Below, piece by piece: positions 1-7,930 of a stretch of 64,000 nucleotides of DNA (positions within the stretch are counted from its first letter, which is position 1; every line of letters begins with the position of its first letter). Where the stretch lies: the NCBI GenBank assembly GCA_905213265.1, contig CAJMHR010000004.1, positions 6,606-70,605 on the forward strand, read 5' to 3'. The position numbers and the translations under genes were made by a program. Source of the stretch: an uncultured Collinsella sp. (GTDB lineage Bacteria > Actinomycetota > Coriobacteriia > Coriobacteriales > Coriobacteriaceae). A model generated the notes under the pieces. It had not been told where the DNA came from, did no database searches, and saw only the letters and a list, made by a program, of their open reading frames with translations.

Positions 1-1002
1 GGTCTTGATGAGGCTGCGGGTGGTAAGCGCAACCAGGCCCGCGAGCAGGAAGTTCCACGGGACGATCTTGTTGGCAAGGTCCTCCATATGCGACTGGCCC
101 TCGGACTTGAGCGAGTCGGCCGTCTGCACGAGCGAGACAATCGAGCGCAGCTTGGTCTGCGCCGTGTTGGCGCGCACGCGCACCAAGATGCTGCCGTCTT
201 CCACGACGGTGCCGGCGAACACATCGTCGCCTGCGCTGCGCTCGACGGCAAGTGGCTCGCCGGTCAGGGTCGCCTGGTTGACCATGGCGCTTCCCTGCTC
301 GACAACACCGTCGATGCAAATGGACATGCCGGTGCGCACGGCGACCAGATCGCCGGGCTCGAGCTCGGTGGCGGCAACGCTTACCTCGGTGTCGCCGACG
401 ACCTTTTGCGCCTTGTCGGGCACATCGAGCAGAGAGTTGATGAGCTCGTTTTCGCTCATGGCGCGGGTGTAGTCCTCGAGCAGCTCGCCCACGTTGAGCA
501 GGAACATCGTCTGGCCCGCGGTGTCGACATCACGCTTGACGAACGAAATGCCGATGGCCGAAGCGTCGAGCACAGGAACGGTCAGGCGCGGCTGCGCCAG
601 CTCATGAAGGGCAGCGCGCAAAAATGCCATGTAACCGGCCACGACAAACACCGCACGCAGCGGCGTAGGCAGGAACCAGCGGCGCGCGTAGTGGGCGCCG
701 ATAAGTGTGGCAAGATCCATGACGAGTTTGTGCTTGCGCGGCTCGAGTTGCATCACGTAGCCCGACTTGGCATCGGCGATAGCTTGAGCATCGAGCGCGC
801 CCAAGGCGTCGAGCACGCTTGCGCGGCGCGGCTCGTCGTACTCCAGCGCCATCTGACCAATGCGGCCATACACGCGCACCTTGTGCACGCCATCGATGTC
901 GCCGCTGAGCTTAAGAAGTGCATCGAGATCGCTCTCTGGCACAGGACCCGCCAATTGAAGACGGGTCCTGCCGGGGATCTCGCTGATAATCGAGAATCTC
1001 AT
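1..1002 (-). CDS. Heavy-metal-type P-type ATPase, N-terminal part (cut by window edge)
   Basis: This is the first 334 residues of a P1B-like cation-transporting ATPase in the membrane; the rest lies outside the window. The N-terminus (residues 1-60) resembles a degenerate heavy-metal-associated fold without a CxxC metal pair. A hydrophobic helix lies near residues 117-140, and the actuator-domain TGEP motif is near residue 246, inside the usual context NQATLTGEP. The phosphorylation DKTG motif is not reached. The ATG at 1002 lies 18 nt after the stop of the DUF6110-like gene, so the two are probably one operon. Transported metal cannot be told from this part. Confidence 0.9.
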   Translation of the reverse strand, partial: MRFSIISEIPGRTRLQLAGPVPESDLDALLKLSGDIDGVHKVRVYGRIGQMALEYDEPRRASVLDALGALDAQAIADAKSGYVMQLEPRKHKLVMDLATLIGAHYARRWFLPTPLRAVFVVAGYMAFLRAALHELAQPRLTVPVLDASAIGISFVKRDVDTAGQTMFLLNVGELLEDYTRAMSENELINSLLDVPDKAQKVVGDTEVSVAATELEPGDLVAVRTGMSICIDGVVEQGSAMVNQATLTGEPLAVERSAGDDVFAGTVVEDGSILVRVRANTAQTKLRSIVSLVQTADSLKSEGQSHMEDLANKIVPWNFLLAGLVALTTRSLIKT

Positions 1003-1020
1003 AGTTTGTGCCTAGGAGCG

Positions 1021-1266
1021 TTACTCGGCTGCCTCGTCAGCAGCGGCCTCGCTCTGGGTGATGTAGGCAGCCTCGGCAACCATGTCATCGACATTGGCCT
1101 TGGCCTGCTCGACCATGTCCTGGTAGCAGTTCTTGACGCGCATACCGCACGCGATGCCCTGCACGCAGGCGTTCTTTACCGGAGCGCTGGTGAGCAGCTT
1201 GATGCCGGCCGTACCAAGCAGAAAACCGCCACCGACAAGCAGGGTGTTAAACGTCGACTTCTTCAT
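1021..1266 (-). CDS. DUF6110-like small membrane protein
   Basis: An 81-residue protein beginning MKKSTFNTLLVGGG, with one glycine-rich hydrophobic segment (residues about 5-24) followed by a KNCYQDMVEQAKAN stretch and an acidic tail. This pattern resembles the DUF6110 family, which I recall as often encoded next to heavy-metal P-type ATPases. The start at 1266 is preferred over an upstream in-frame ATG at 1323 because GGGAGAAG lies just before it. It is the first gene of the probable two-gene operon with the P-type ATPase. Function is unknown; a small accessory subunit is an inference from context. Confidence 0.75.
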   Translation of the reverse strand: MKKSTFNTLLVGGGFLLGTAGIKLLTSAPVKNACVQGIACGMRVKNCYQDMVEQAKANVDDMVAEAAYITQSEAAADEAAE

Positions 1267-1348
1267 GTTGCTTCTCCCTTTTGCCGCACAAGCGCGGCAT
1301 GGTGCCTTAGCACCCGAGTTCATTAGTTTGCTCGAGCACGCTTTTGAG

Positions 1349-1400
1349 AACAGTTTAGTATAACTATTTGGTCAACAATGGCTAACTTTTTGGAAACTAT
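1349..1400 (-). promoter_or_regulatory. Putative metal-responsive promoter region of the P-type ATPase operon
   Basis: Upstream of the DUF6110-like gene the minus strand carries AAAAAGTTAGCC (about 1381-1392), a DtxR/IdeR-like half-site. Fourteen bases (TAACTTTTTGGAAA, 1383-1396) recur exactly upstream of the feo operon at 63413-63426. The similarity to DtxR half-sites is by eye. Confidence 0.4.
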
Positions 1401-1412
1401 GGGGATGGACTC

Positions 1413-1445
1413 AATATGACAAAGGGACAGTCCCTTTGTCATATT
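1413..1445. repeat. Perfect 15-bp palindrome after the ABC gene
   Basis: Arms AATATGACAAAGGGA / TCCCTTTGTCATATT around a 3-nt loop lie 2 nt past the stop of the downstream ABC gene. No U-tract follows on the minus strand, so it may stabilise the 3' end rather than terminate. The core GACAAAGGGAC resembles the short palindromes of the ACCACCACAAAGG family elsewhere in the window. Confidence 0.6.
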
Positions 1446-1447
1446 CC

Positions 1448-3205
1448 CTACAGCTGCCAGTCCGCCGCCTCCTTTTGCAGTGCGACCATACGGGCGAATT
1501 CTCCACCTGCCGCCTTGAGCTGTGCCGGAGTGCCCTGCTCGGCAACCACACCATCCTTGAGTACAACGATTTTGTCGGCATTTTCCACCGTACGCATACG
1601 GTGGGCAATAACGATAACCGTCTTGCCCGCGAGCAGGCGGGAAAGCGCCTGCTGAACCACAGTCTCGTTCTCCACGTCCAAGCTCGCCGTCGCCTCGTCC
1701 AACAGCACGATGGGCGCGTCTTTGAGCAGCGCGCGGGCGATAGAGATGCGCTGGCGCTCGCCGCCGGACAGCTTGGAGCCGTTCTCTCCGATCATGGTGT
1801 CATAGCCCTGCGGCATGCGGTTCACAAACTCGTCGCAGTTGGCGGCACGCGCAGCGGCCAAGACCTCCTCGTCGGTGGCGTCGCGGCGGCCAAGGCGGAT
1901 GTTGCCCATCACGGTGTCGTCAAAGAGCAGCACGTCTTGGAACACGATGGCGTAATCGCGCAGCAGCACCTCGGGATCGACGCTCGCAACATCCACGCCA
2001 CCCACGGTGACCGTGCCTTCGGTGGCATCCCAAAAGCGCGCGGCCAGGCGGCTCACCGTAGACTTACCGGAACCCGAAGGACCGACCAGCGCCGTAACTT
2101 CGCCTTCCTTGGCGGTAAAGCTCACATCGGTAAGAACCTTCTCGCCGGCGCGGCCGTCCTCGCCCGCACCATAGCCAAATGCCACGTGATCGAACACCAC
2201 ATCGTGGCCCACGGGCTCAAATTTCTCGCTGCCCCGCGCCACAGGCTCTTCCATGATGGAACGCATGCGCTTGGCAGACGACTCGGCGGCAAACAGCTCG
2301 GACATTAACATTAACGCCTGGTCAAAGGGCGCATAGATACGGCTCACCATAAGCAGGAAGGGAAACAACACCAAAAAGTCGACCTGCCCGGAGGCGACCA
2401 TCGCGGCGCCCGTGACCAACGTGGTGGCAATGCCCAGACGCAGGATGACAAAGGCGGAGTTGACCAAAAGCCCGTTAACGAGCTCGCCCTTGGTGGTCTC
2501 GCGCTCCTCGGCATCGATCACGGCGTTGAGTCCCTCAAGATAATGAGTCTCCTGGTTGGTAGCGCGGATCTCGCGCACGCAATCGAGCGTCTCTTGAATT
2601 GCCTCGGTAACCTTGACCTTCTCGGCACGCACGCGGTCGAACACCGGAGTCATGGGACCGCGTGTTAGATACAGCACGGCAAAGGCCACGGGAACGCTCC
2701 AAAACGCCGCGATCGACAGCTGCCAGCAAAAGAACAGCGACGCCACGAACACAATGGCGCTTGCGATGATGGCACCCCAAAGCTCTCCCAGCACGTGGCT
2801 GTAGGCGTGCTCCATGGCCTGGACGTCACCCATGATGGTCTCGGTTAAATCGGCCAGATCACGACGACCAAAAAACGACAGCGGCAGTTTGCGCAAGCGC
2901 TCGGCAATCTCCATACGCTGCTTGCCGCACTCCTCGTAAAAGATGCAGTAGGTGTAGTAATACTGCTGCCAGTTAGAGGCAAAGAGCAGCGCGAAAAAGA
3001 TCACGAGGCCGCCCACGATCGGCAGGGCATCCGGCAGGTCAGCCCCGCTGGCGAGATGCTCGACAAAGCCGGTCATGACCAGGAACAAAAAGCCCATGCC
3101 GGCCATGGTAATGAGATTGGTGAGCGTGATCCAGAAAATGCCGCGTTTTACGCCGGCGACGCCTTTATCGGATAGGAAATACTTCTTTTGGAATGAGGCG
3201 AACAT
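1448..3205 (-). CDS. Siderophore-type ABC transporter, permease/ATPase subunit (IrtB/YbtQ-like)
   Basis: A 585-residue half-transporter with an N-terminal six-helix membrane domain (about 20-310) and a C-terminal nucleotide-binding domain. Walker A GPSGSGKST is at 375, the signature LSGGERQR at 479, Walker B IVLLDEATASLD near 499 and the switch histidine in VIAHRM near 535. The gene begins directly after the stop of the next ABC gene at 3206 and forms a heterodimer-type pair with it. Such pairs import ferric siderophores in IrtAB/YbtPQ systems despite an exporter fold. A divergent AraC regulator and DtxR-like half-sites support an iron role, but drug export is not excluded. Confidence 0.85.
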   Translation of the reverse strand: MFASFQKKYFLSDKGVAGVKRGIFWITLTNLITMAGMGFLFLVMTGFVEHLASGADLPDALPIVGGLVIFFALLFASNWQQYYYTYCIFYEECGKQRMEIAERLRKLPLSFFGRRDLADLTETIMGDVQAMEHAYSHVLGELWGAIIASAIVFVASLFFCWQLSIAAFWSVPVAFAVLYLTRGPMTPVFDRVRAEKVKVTEAIQETLDCVREIRATNQETHYLEGLNAVIDAEERETTKGELVNGLLVNSAFVILRLGIATTLVTGAAMVASGQVDFLVLFPFLLMVSRIYAPFDQALMLMSELFAAESSAKRMRSIMEEPVARGSEKFEPVGHDVVFDHVAFGYGAGEDGRAGEKVLTDVSFTAKEGEVTALVGPSGSGKSTVSRLAARFWDATEGTVTVGGVDVASVDPEVLLRDYAIVFQDVLLFDDTVMGNIRLGRRDATDEEVLAAARAANCDEFVNRMPQGYDTMIGENGSKLSGGERQRISIARALLKDAPIVLLDEATASLDVENETVVQQALSRLLAGKTVIVIAHRMRTVENADKIVVLKDGVVAEQGTPAQLKAAGGEFARMVALQKEAADWQL

Positions 3206-5032
3206 TTAGGCCTCGCCTCCCTTCGCGACGGCGGCATCCGCGGTCGCTGCAGTGATTTTCCAGCTCGCGGCTTGTTCGTATTCGGCCCACATCTTGGCAT
3301 ACAGGCCATTTTGGGACAGCAACTCGGCATGGGTACCCGACTCCTGCACGCTGCCCTGGTTGAGCACCACGATTTGGTCTGCGCCCACTACAGTCGAGAG
3401 TCGGTGCGCGATCATAATGACCGTGCGACCCGCCGCCAGCTTGCTAAAGGCGCGCTGGATGAGCGCCTCGTTCTCGGGATCGGCAAACGCCGTGGCCTCA
3501 TCGAGCACCACGATAGGCGCGTCTTTAAGGATCGCGCGGGCGAGTGCCACGCGCTGGACCTCGCCGCCCGAAAGATATGCTCCGCCGGCACCGAGCATGG
3601 TATTGATGCCCTGTGGGAGCTTGGCCACAATGTCGTCGCACTGAGCTGCGGAGAGGGCCGCGCGCACTTCGTCGTCAGTGGCCGTAGGCTTGGAGGCACG
3701 CACGTTATCGGCAAGTGTTTGCCGGAACAGCTGGTTGGTCTGGAACACGAAGGCGACCTGGTCCATAAGCTCGTGCGGATCCATATCGCGAACGTCCACA
3801 CCGCCTACGAGCACTCGACCCGAAGAGACATCCCAAAAACGCGGGATCAGGCTTGCGCAGGTTGACTTACCGCCACCCGAGGGACCCACCAGGGCGAGGG
3901 TGCTACCCGCGGAAACGCTAAAGTTCACATGGCTGACAGCAGGTGCTTCGGCGCCCTCGTAGGTAAAGCTCACGTCCTCAAATCGCACGTCGCCGCCGGC
4001 AGGGTGCTTGGGTTGGGCGGGCACGGAGAGCTGCTTGGAATCCATGATGCTTCGAATACGAGCCAGCGAATCGGCACTCATCTGAGAGGCCTCGCCCACA
4101 AACATGAGCTTGGTCATGGCCGTCGGTACCACGGCCGAAAAAATCGCGTAAAACGTGAAGTTGGCCATAAAATGCGCGAAGTCCGTCTCGCCCGGCGCCA
4201 ACAGCAACGCCACGGGCAACAGGAATGCCACAAGACCATTGAGCGCGGTAAGGTTGAGTACCTGCGGACCTCGGCAGAACGTGCCCGCATAGTTTTGTGC
4301 CATGTCGGCGTATTCGGCGATCGCATCGTGGAAGGCCTTAAAGGAGTAAACCGTCTGCTGAAACACCTTGACCACGGGAATACCGCGTACGTATTCGGTG
4401 CCGGTCTTGTTCATCTTGACCAGCGCTCCCATGTAGGCCTTCATGAACTCGGCGCCTTTGCCGCCCATCATGGTGGCCATGGCGCCAAACGAAACGACGA
4501 CCGAGATAAGGCATGCCGCGCCCAAGCGCCAATCGAGGGCGAACAGCAACACGAGCAGGCCCACGACCATAGCGGTGGCGCCGGCGATATCGGGCAGCAT
4601 GTGCGCGAGCAAGGTCTCGGTGGAGGCGGCGCATCCGTCTACAATACGGCGCAGCTCACCGGTGGCGTGCGTGTCAAAGTAGCCAAGCGGCAGCTTAAGC
4701 AGGTGCTCGCTCGTAGTCTTGCGGATATTAGACGCGCAGCGAAACGCAGACAGGTGCGTGCACATGAGCCCCACGAAATAAACTACGATGCTTGCCATGG
4801 CAAAACCCACGGCCCACCAGCCATACGTCGCGATGTCACAGGCTTCGCTCCAGTTAGGTGCCACGGCGATCAGATCGCGCGCGACAAGCCAAATGCACAC
4901 GTACGGGCCAAAGCTCAGCAGCTGCGAGAGCGCCGAGAGCGCCATGCCCAAATACGTTAGGAATTTGCGGTCACCGGCATACGCGAGCAACTCGCCGATG
5001 CCTCCACCTTCCCTTTTTGATCCCTTTGCCAT
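3206..5032 (-). CDS. Siderophore-type ABC transporter, permease/ATPase subunit (IrtA/YbtP-like)
   Basis: A 608-residue membrane-domain plus ATPase-domain protein. Walker A GPSGGGKST is at 383, the signature LSGGEVQR near 487, and Walker B IVVLDEATAFADPENE near 505-518. The AFADPE D-loop, in place of the common SLDxE, is as I recall a hallmark of the YbtPQ/IrtAB group and favours siderophore transport. The start at 5032 (MAKGSKREGG) has AAAGGAATCTC before it; an in-frame upstream ATG at 5095 lacks a site. It is the promoter-proximal gene of the pair with the ABC gene at 1448 and is divergent from the AraC regulator. Confidence 0.85.
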   Translation of the reverse strand: MAKGSKREGGGIGELLAYAGDRKFLTYLGMALSALSQLLSFGPYVCIWLVARDLIAVAPNWSEACDIATYGWWAVGFAMASIVVYFVGLMCTHLSAFRCASNIRKTTSEHLLKLPLGYFDTHATGELRRIVDGCAASTETLLAHMLPDIAGATAMVVGLLVLLFALDWRLGAACLISVVVSFGAMATMMGGKGAEFMKAYMGALVKMNKTGTEYVRGIPVVKVFQQTVYSFKAFHDAIAEYADMAQNYAGTFCRGPQVLNLTALNGLVAFLLPVALLLAPGETDFAHFMANFTFYAIFSAVVPTAMTKLMFVGEASQMSADSLARIRSIMDSKQLSVPAQPKHPAGGDVRFEDVSFTYEGAEAPAVSHVNFSVSAGSTLALVGPSGGGKSTCASLIPRFWDVSSGRVLVGGVDVRDMDPHELMDQVAFVFQTNQLFRQTLADNVRASKPTATDDEVRAALSAAQCDDIVAKLPQGINTMLGAGGAYLSGGEVQRVALARAILKDAPIVVLDEATAFADPENEALIQRAFSKLAAGRTVIMIAHRLSTVVGADQIVVLNQGSVQESGTHAELLSQNGLYAKMWAEYEQAASWKITAATADAAVAKGGEA

Positions 5033-5056
5033 GAGATTCCTTTCTAACGGCTTGAG

Positions 5057-5093
5057 AGTTAACCGTAATGAACTTATCATTGATGTGTTAGCC
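5057..5093. promoter_or_regulatory. Paired DtxR-like half-sites between ABC operon and AraC gene
   Basis: AGTTAACC (5057-5064) and TGTTAGCC (5086-5093) lie in the divergent intergenic region. The same GTTARCC core occurs before feo (63367-63420) and before the P-type ATPase operon (about 1381-1392). It resembles half of the DtxR/IdeR consensus; regulation by iron is an inference. Confidence 0.4.
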
Positions 5094-5146
5094 ATGGCTC
5101 ACAATCAAGCCAGGCGTGGACGTTTCTGCAAAGGAAAGGGACGCTT

Positions 5147-6151
5147 TTGCAAATACGGCGGGCAGCGACCGACATAACCGAGCTCTACGCACCGCAATTT
5201 GAGCAGTTTGGCCTGAAGCTTTCCGGCAAGGGCACCGTCTTTACCGGCGAGGTGGCAAACGACCGGGCGCACGGACGCGCATGGATCATGCCTCTCTCCC
5301 CTGCCTGCATTGTCATGGAGCATTTCATCACCCCGACGCGCGATATGTACCTGGCCGAATACACACCCGAGCCATACGCCTGCGTGAGCGAGGTCAGCGC
5401 GCCCACACTTACATGCATGCCCGAGGCTGGCATAACGCCCGCGAACCTTAAACCATTGCATGGACCGTGGCCAAACAATGCCGTTTGCAGCTTTATCCAA
5501 GATAGCTGTGGCGAGGAATTAAGCCCGCTGTTTGCGGGGGAGCTTTATCACTCGCGCTCGGTGCTCTTTTTGCCTGGATATTTTGACGACCTGGAGCACC
5601 GCTATCCCACCGAGTTCGCGGGAATCTTTGAGGCGTTTGCCGAGCCATGGCACGAGGAAGCGACGTCTGCCATCTGCCACACGCTGCGCCGGATTAACGA
5701 GGACCGCGCCCGCACCGTAGGCGGACACGTCTATATGCAGGGCATCGTGGAGACCATGGTCGCGGAGCTCGCCTGTTCGCGCGCGGCCCACAAGCAGGCG
5801 CGGCAGGCGGCAGACACACGCGTCAGCATAACCATTGCCGAAGAAGCAACGGCAATGATTGAGCGCGCGCTCGACAAAGGCAGACGTGTGGGTATCAACG
5901 AGGTGGCCGAGAGGCTCTACACAAGCCGCTCCAAGCTATGCGCCACCTTTAAGGCCCAAACTGGCGAGTCCCTGGGCGCCTACATTCGCAGACGCCGTAT
6001 GGAGCGAGCACAGGACCTTTTGGCAGATAGCTCGCTCACGATAGCGCAGGTGGCAGAGCGTCTAGGCTACCCTCAGCAAGCCGCCTTCGCCCAAGCTTTC
6101 AAACAACACACCGGCATGACACCCACGGCTTGGCGAAGCAAGCATCGCTAA
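5147..6151 (+). CDS. AraC-family transcriptional regulator
   Basis: A 334-residue protein whose last 100 residues carry two helix-turn-helix motifs of the AraC/XylS type (INEVAERLYTSRSKLCATFK, then TIAQVAERLGYPQQAAFAQAFK, ending in TPTAWR). The N-terminal 230 residues show no obvious cupin signature and probably sense a ligand. The start is a TTG at 5147, chosen because AAGGAAAGGG lies 6 nt upstream and no ATG in this frame is placed better. It is divergent from the siderophore-type ABC pair, an arrangement like YbtA with YbtPQ, so it probably activates that operon in response to a siderophore. Confidence 0.85.
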   Translation: MQIRRAATDITELYAPQFEQFGLKLSGKGTVFTGEVANDRAHGRAWIMPLSPACIVMEHFITPTRDMYLAEYTPEPYACVSEVSAPTLTCMPEAGITPANLKPLHGPWPNNAVCSFIQDSCGEELSPLFAGELYHSRSVLFLPGYFDDLEHRYPTEFAGIFEAFAEPWHEEATSAICHTLRRINEDRARTVGGHVYMQGIVETMVAELACSRAAHKQARQAADTRVSITIAEEATAMIERALDKGRRVGINEVAERLYTSRSKLCATFKAQTGESLGAYIRRRRMERAQDLLADSSLTIAQVAERLGYPQQAAFAQAFKQHTGMTPTAWRSKHR

Positions 6152-6215
6152 GGCCCAAGCTCCCTGGCCGTAACGGAGCGATTAATTAGCCGCCGCCCGT
6201 CAGCTCACCCAGGAT

Positions 6216-7580
6216 CTAAACGTCAAGATGCGCACAATCAAGCGCCTTTTTGATAAGAGGGACAGATCGATCAGCCAAATACAACGGAATGTTGAGCACC
6301 CCGTCGTCGAGCTTTAGGTTCTTAAGTGAGTAGCGGACCCTCAATGGAGTCGTCTCCGCATGCTTGTCGGCATAGTACTTAAGGCTCTTGGAATGAACGA
6401 CCTCTCCCGATTTGACCTCGACGGGAACGATTTCGTTTCCGACTTGAATCAAAAAATCGACTTCGTGCTTCGGCTTCTCGTTTGTCCAATAACGCGGAGC
6501 AGCATCTAACTGTGAAAGTAATGCCTGAAGCACATAGTTCTCGGCGAACGAACCTTTGAACTCCGAAAATAGCGCATCCGAGATGGCAAAAGCGGACGCG
6601 TCCAGCCTTGCCATGCGACGCAGCAAGCCGACATCAAGACAGTAGACTTTAAATGCCTTGAGGTCATCGTACGCAGAGAGCGGCACACCACCGGCAGCAT
6701 TAAGGCGAACCGCCGTGATGAGCCCAGCATCGGCAAGCCATTCCAGAGCATCCTCGTATTCTCGAGCACGAGCCCCCTCGCGCACCGCACCCCAAACGAA
6801 CTTTTTGTTCTCGCGCGCCAACTGAGCTGGAATCGAGTTCCATATTTGCGAAAGCTTGGCGAACTGCGCACGGCCACCATGCTTGGCAAAATCGCGCTCG
6901 TAGGAATCCAAGAGATCAGACAGCACCTTATCGACCTGAACGATATCGCCCGTCTCCGCCCACCGGCCAAGAGCCTCTGGCATGCCGCCGCATGCAAAAT
7001 AACGACGAAGATGCTCGACGAGACGGACATGGAAGAAATCGGGCACTGTCTCGATCTGATCCAGGCCGCCAAGGTATTCGTCGTAGTTTGCAGCGCCCTC
7101 GGCTTTCAGAAACTCGGAAAAGCTCATGGGGCGCATCTCCATGAACTCGACCTTTCCCACCGGAAAAGCGCTGGTCTCACGGGACAAGCGAACGCCCAAC
7201 AAAGACCCTGCGCATGCGACGTGATACTCGGGGGCCTCGTCACAGAAGTATTTAAGGGCGCCGACTGCAGAAGGACAATCCTGGATCTCATCAATAATAA
7301 GCAGCGTTTCGCCGGGATCGATAGGCTGTCCAAGTGCCAGGGAAAGATTTGAGATGATCCGTCGAGGATCGCGCGTACCTTCGAAAAACTGAGCGTACTC
7401 GCTCTGTACCCCAGGTGACGGCTCCTCGAGCGTCAGATACACAAAATTGAGGTACGAGGTTCGGCCGAACTCCTTAAGCGCCCACGTCTTTCCAACCTGG
7501 CGCGCCCCCTTAAGGATAAGCGGCTTACGATATTCTGACGCTTTCCAAGCGTTAAGCTTGGCAATGATATCTCGCTGCAT
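6216..7580 (-). CDS. AAA-type ATP-binding protein with DUF4143 domain
   Basis: A 454-residue cytoplasmic protein. Walker A (KGARQVGKTWAL) is at residues 24-35, Walker B (TLLIIDEIQD) near 90-100, and the C-terminal half (EYEDALEWLADAGLI ... NEKPKHEVDFLIQ ... PVEVKSG) matches the DUF4143 region with a PD-(D/E)xK-like EVDF/VEVK core. Proteins of this family are common and of unsettled function, often viewed as mobile or defence-associated ATPases. GGGAGG lies 7 nt before the ATG. It stands alone, and an unusual nested dyad (7601-7673) lies directly upstream. Confidence 0.85.
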   Translation of the reverse strand: MQRDIIAKLNAWKASEYRKPLILKGARQVGKTWALKEFGRTSYLNFVYLTLEEPSPGVQSEYAQFFEGTRDPRRIISNLSLALGQPIDPGETLLIIDEIQDCPSAVGALKYFCDEAPEYHVACAGSLLGVRLSRETSAFPVGKVEFMEMRPMSFSEFLKAEGAANYDEYLGGLDQIETVPDFFHVRLVEHLRRYFACGGMPEALGRWAETGDIVQVDKVLSDLLDSYERDFAKHGGRAQFAKLSQIWNSIPAQLARENKKFVWGAVREGARAREYEDALEWLADAGLITAVRLNAAGGVPLSAYDDLKAFKVYCLDVGLLRRMARLDASAFAISDALFSEFKGSFAENYVLQALLSQLDAAPRYWTNEKPKHEVDFLIQVGNEIVPVEVKSGEVVHSKSLKYYADKHAETTPLRVRYSLKNLKLDDGVLNIPLYLADRSVPLIKKALDCAHLDV

Positions 7581-7600
7581 GGCCGAACCTCCCGCAAAGA

Positions 7601-7673
7601 AACTTCCGTAAACGTGATATTTCCCACATTTTACCCTAGGTAAAACGTGACATTTATCACATTTACGGAAGTT
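7601..7673. promoter_or_regulatory. Nested 73-bp dyad upstream of the DUF4143 ATPase gene
   Basis: Outer arms AACTTCCGTAAA (7601-7612) and TTTACGGAAGTT (7662-7673) are perfect. Middle arms CGTGATA/TATCACA match 6 of 7, and inner arms CACATTTTACC/GGTAAAACGTG match 10 of 11 around a CTA centre. It sits 20 nt before the start codon, so it could be a large operator or a 5' UTR hairpin. Confidence 0.7.
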
Positions 7674-7710
7674 TTAAGCTCATTTCGCCACACTTTCATC
7701 ACATTCAAAA

Positions 7711-7737
7711 GGCGGAGGCGCATTTTGCGCCTCCGTC
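7711..7737 (-). terminator. Rho-independent terminator after gatB
   Basis: Stem CGGAGGCGCA/TGCGCCTCCG (7713-7735) with a 3-nt loop is followed on the minus strand by a short T-run (GCCTTTTG). It lies beyond the large inverted repeat downstream of gatB and probably ends the gatCAB transcript. Confidence 0.7.
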
Positions 7738-7784
7738 ACCATCTTTCCTATCAGCCCGCCTGACCCGAACGGCCGAGTCGTCAC

Positions 7785-7927
7785 GGAACCCGGGAGCCCC
7801 GGCAGGGCGGGTGCTTGCTCAAAATGAGTTCCGCACGCAAAGAAGGCCACTTAATGTAGCCTTCGTCTTGCGCAGGACTGTTCGAAATTATGGGGAAGCA
7901 CCCGCCCTGCCGGGGCTCCCGGGTTCC
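7785..7927. repeat. 143-bp inverted-repeat element with perfect 32-bp arms
   Basis: Left arm 7785-7816 and right arm 7896-7927 are perfectly complementary over 32 bases (GGAACCCGGGAGCCCC ...). The 79-nt centre contains a second imperfect hairpin (GCACGCAAAGAAGGC / GCCTTCGTCTTGCGC, about 7833-7874). It begins 4 bases past the gatB stop on the minus strand. It may be a mobile palindromic element or a very stable 3' RNA structure; it holds no convincing gene. Confidence 0.8.
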
Positions 7928-7930
7928 CGT

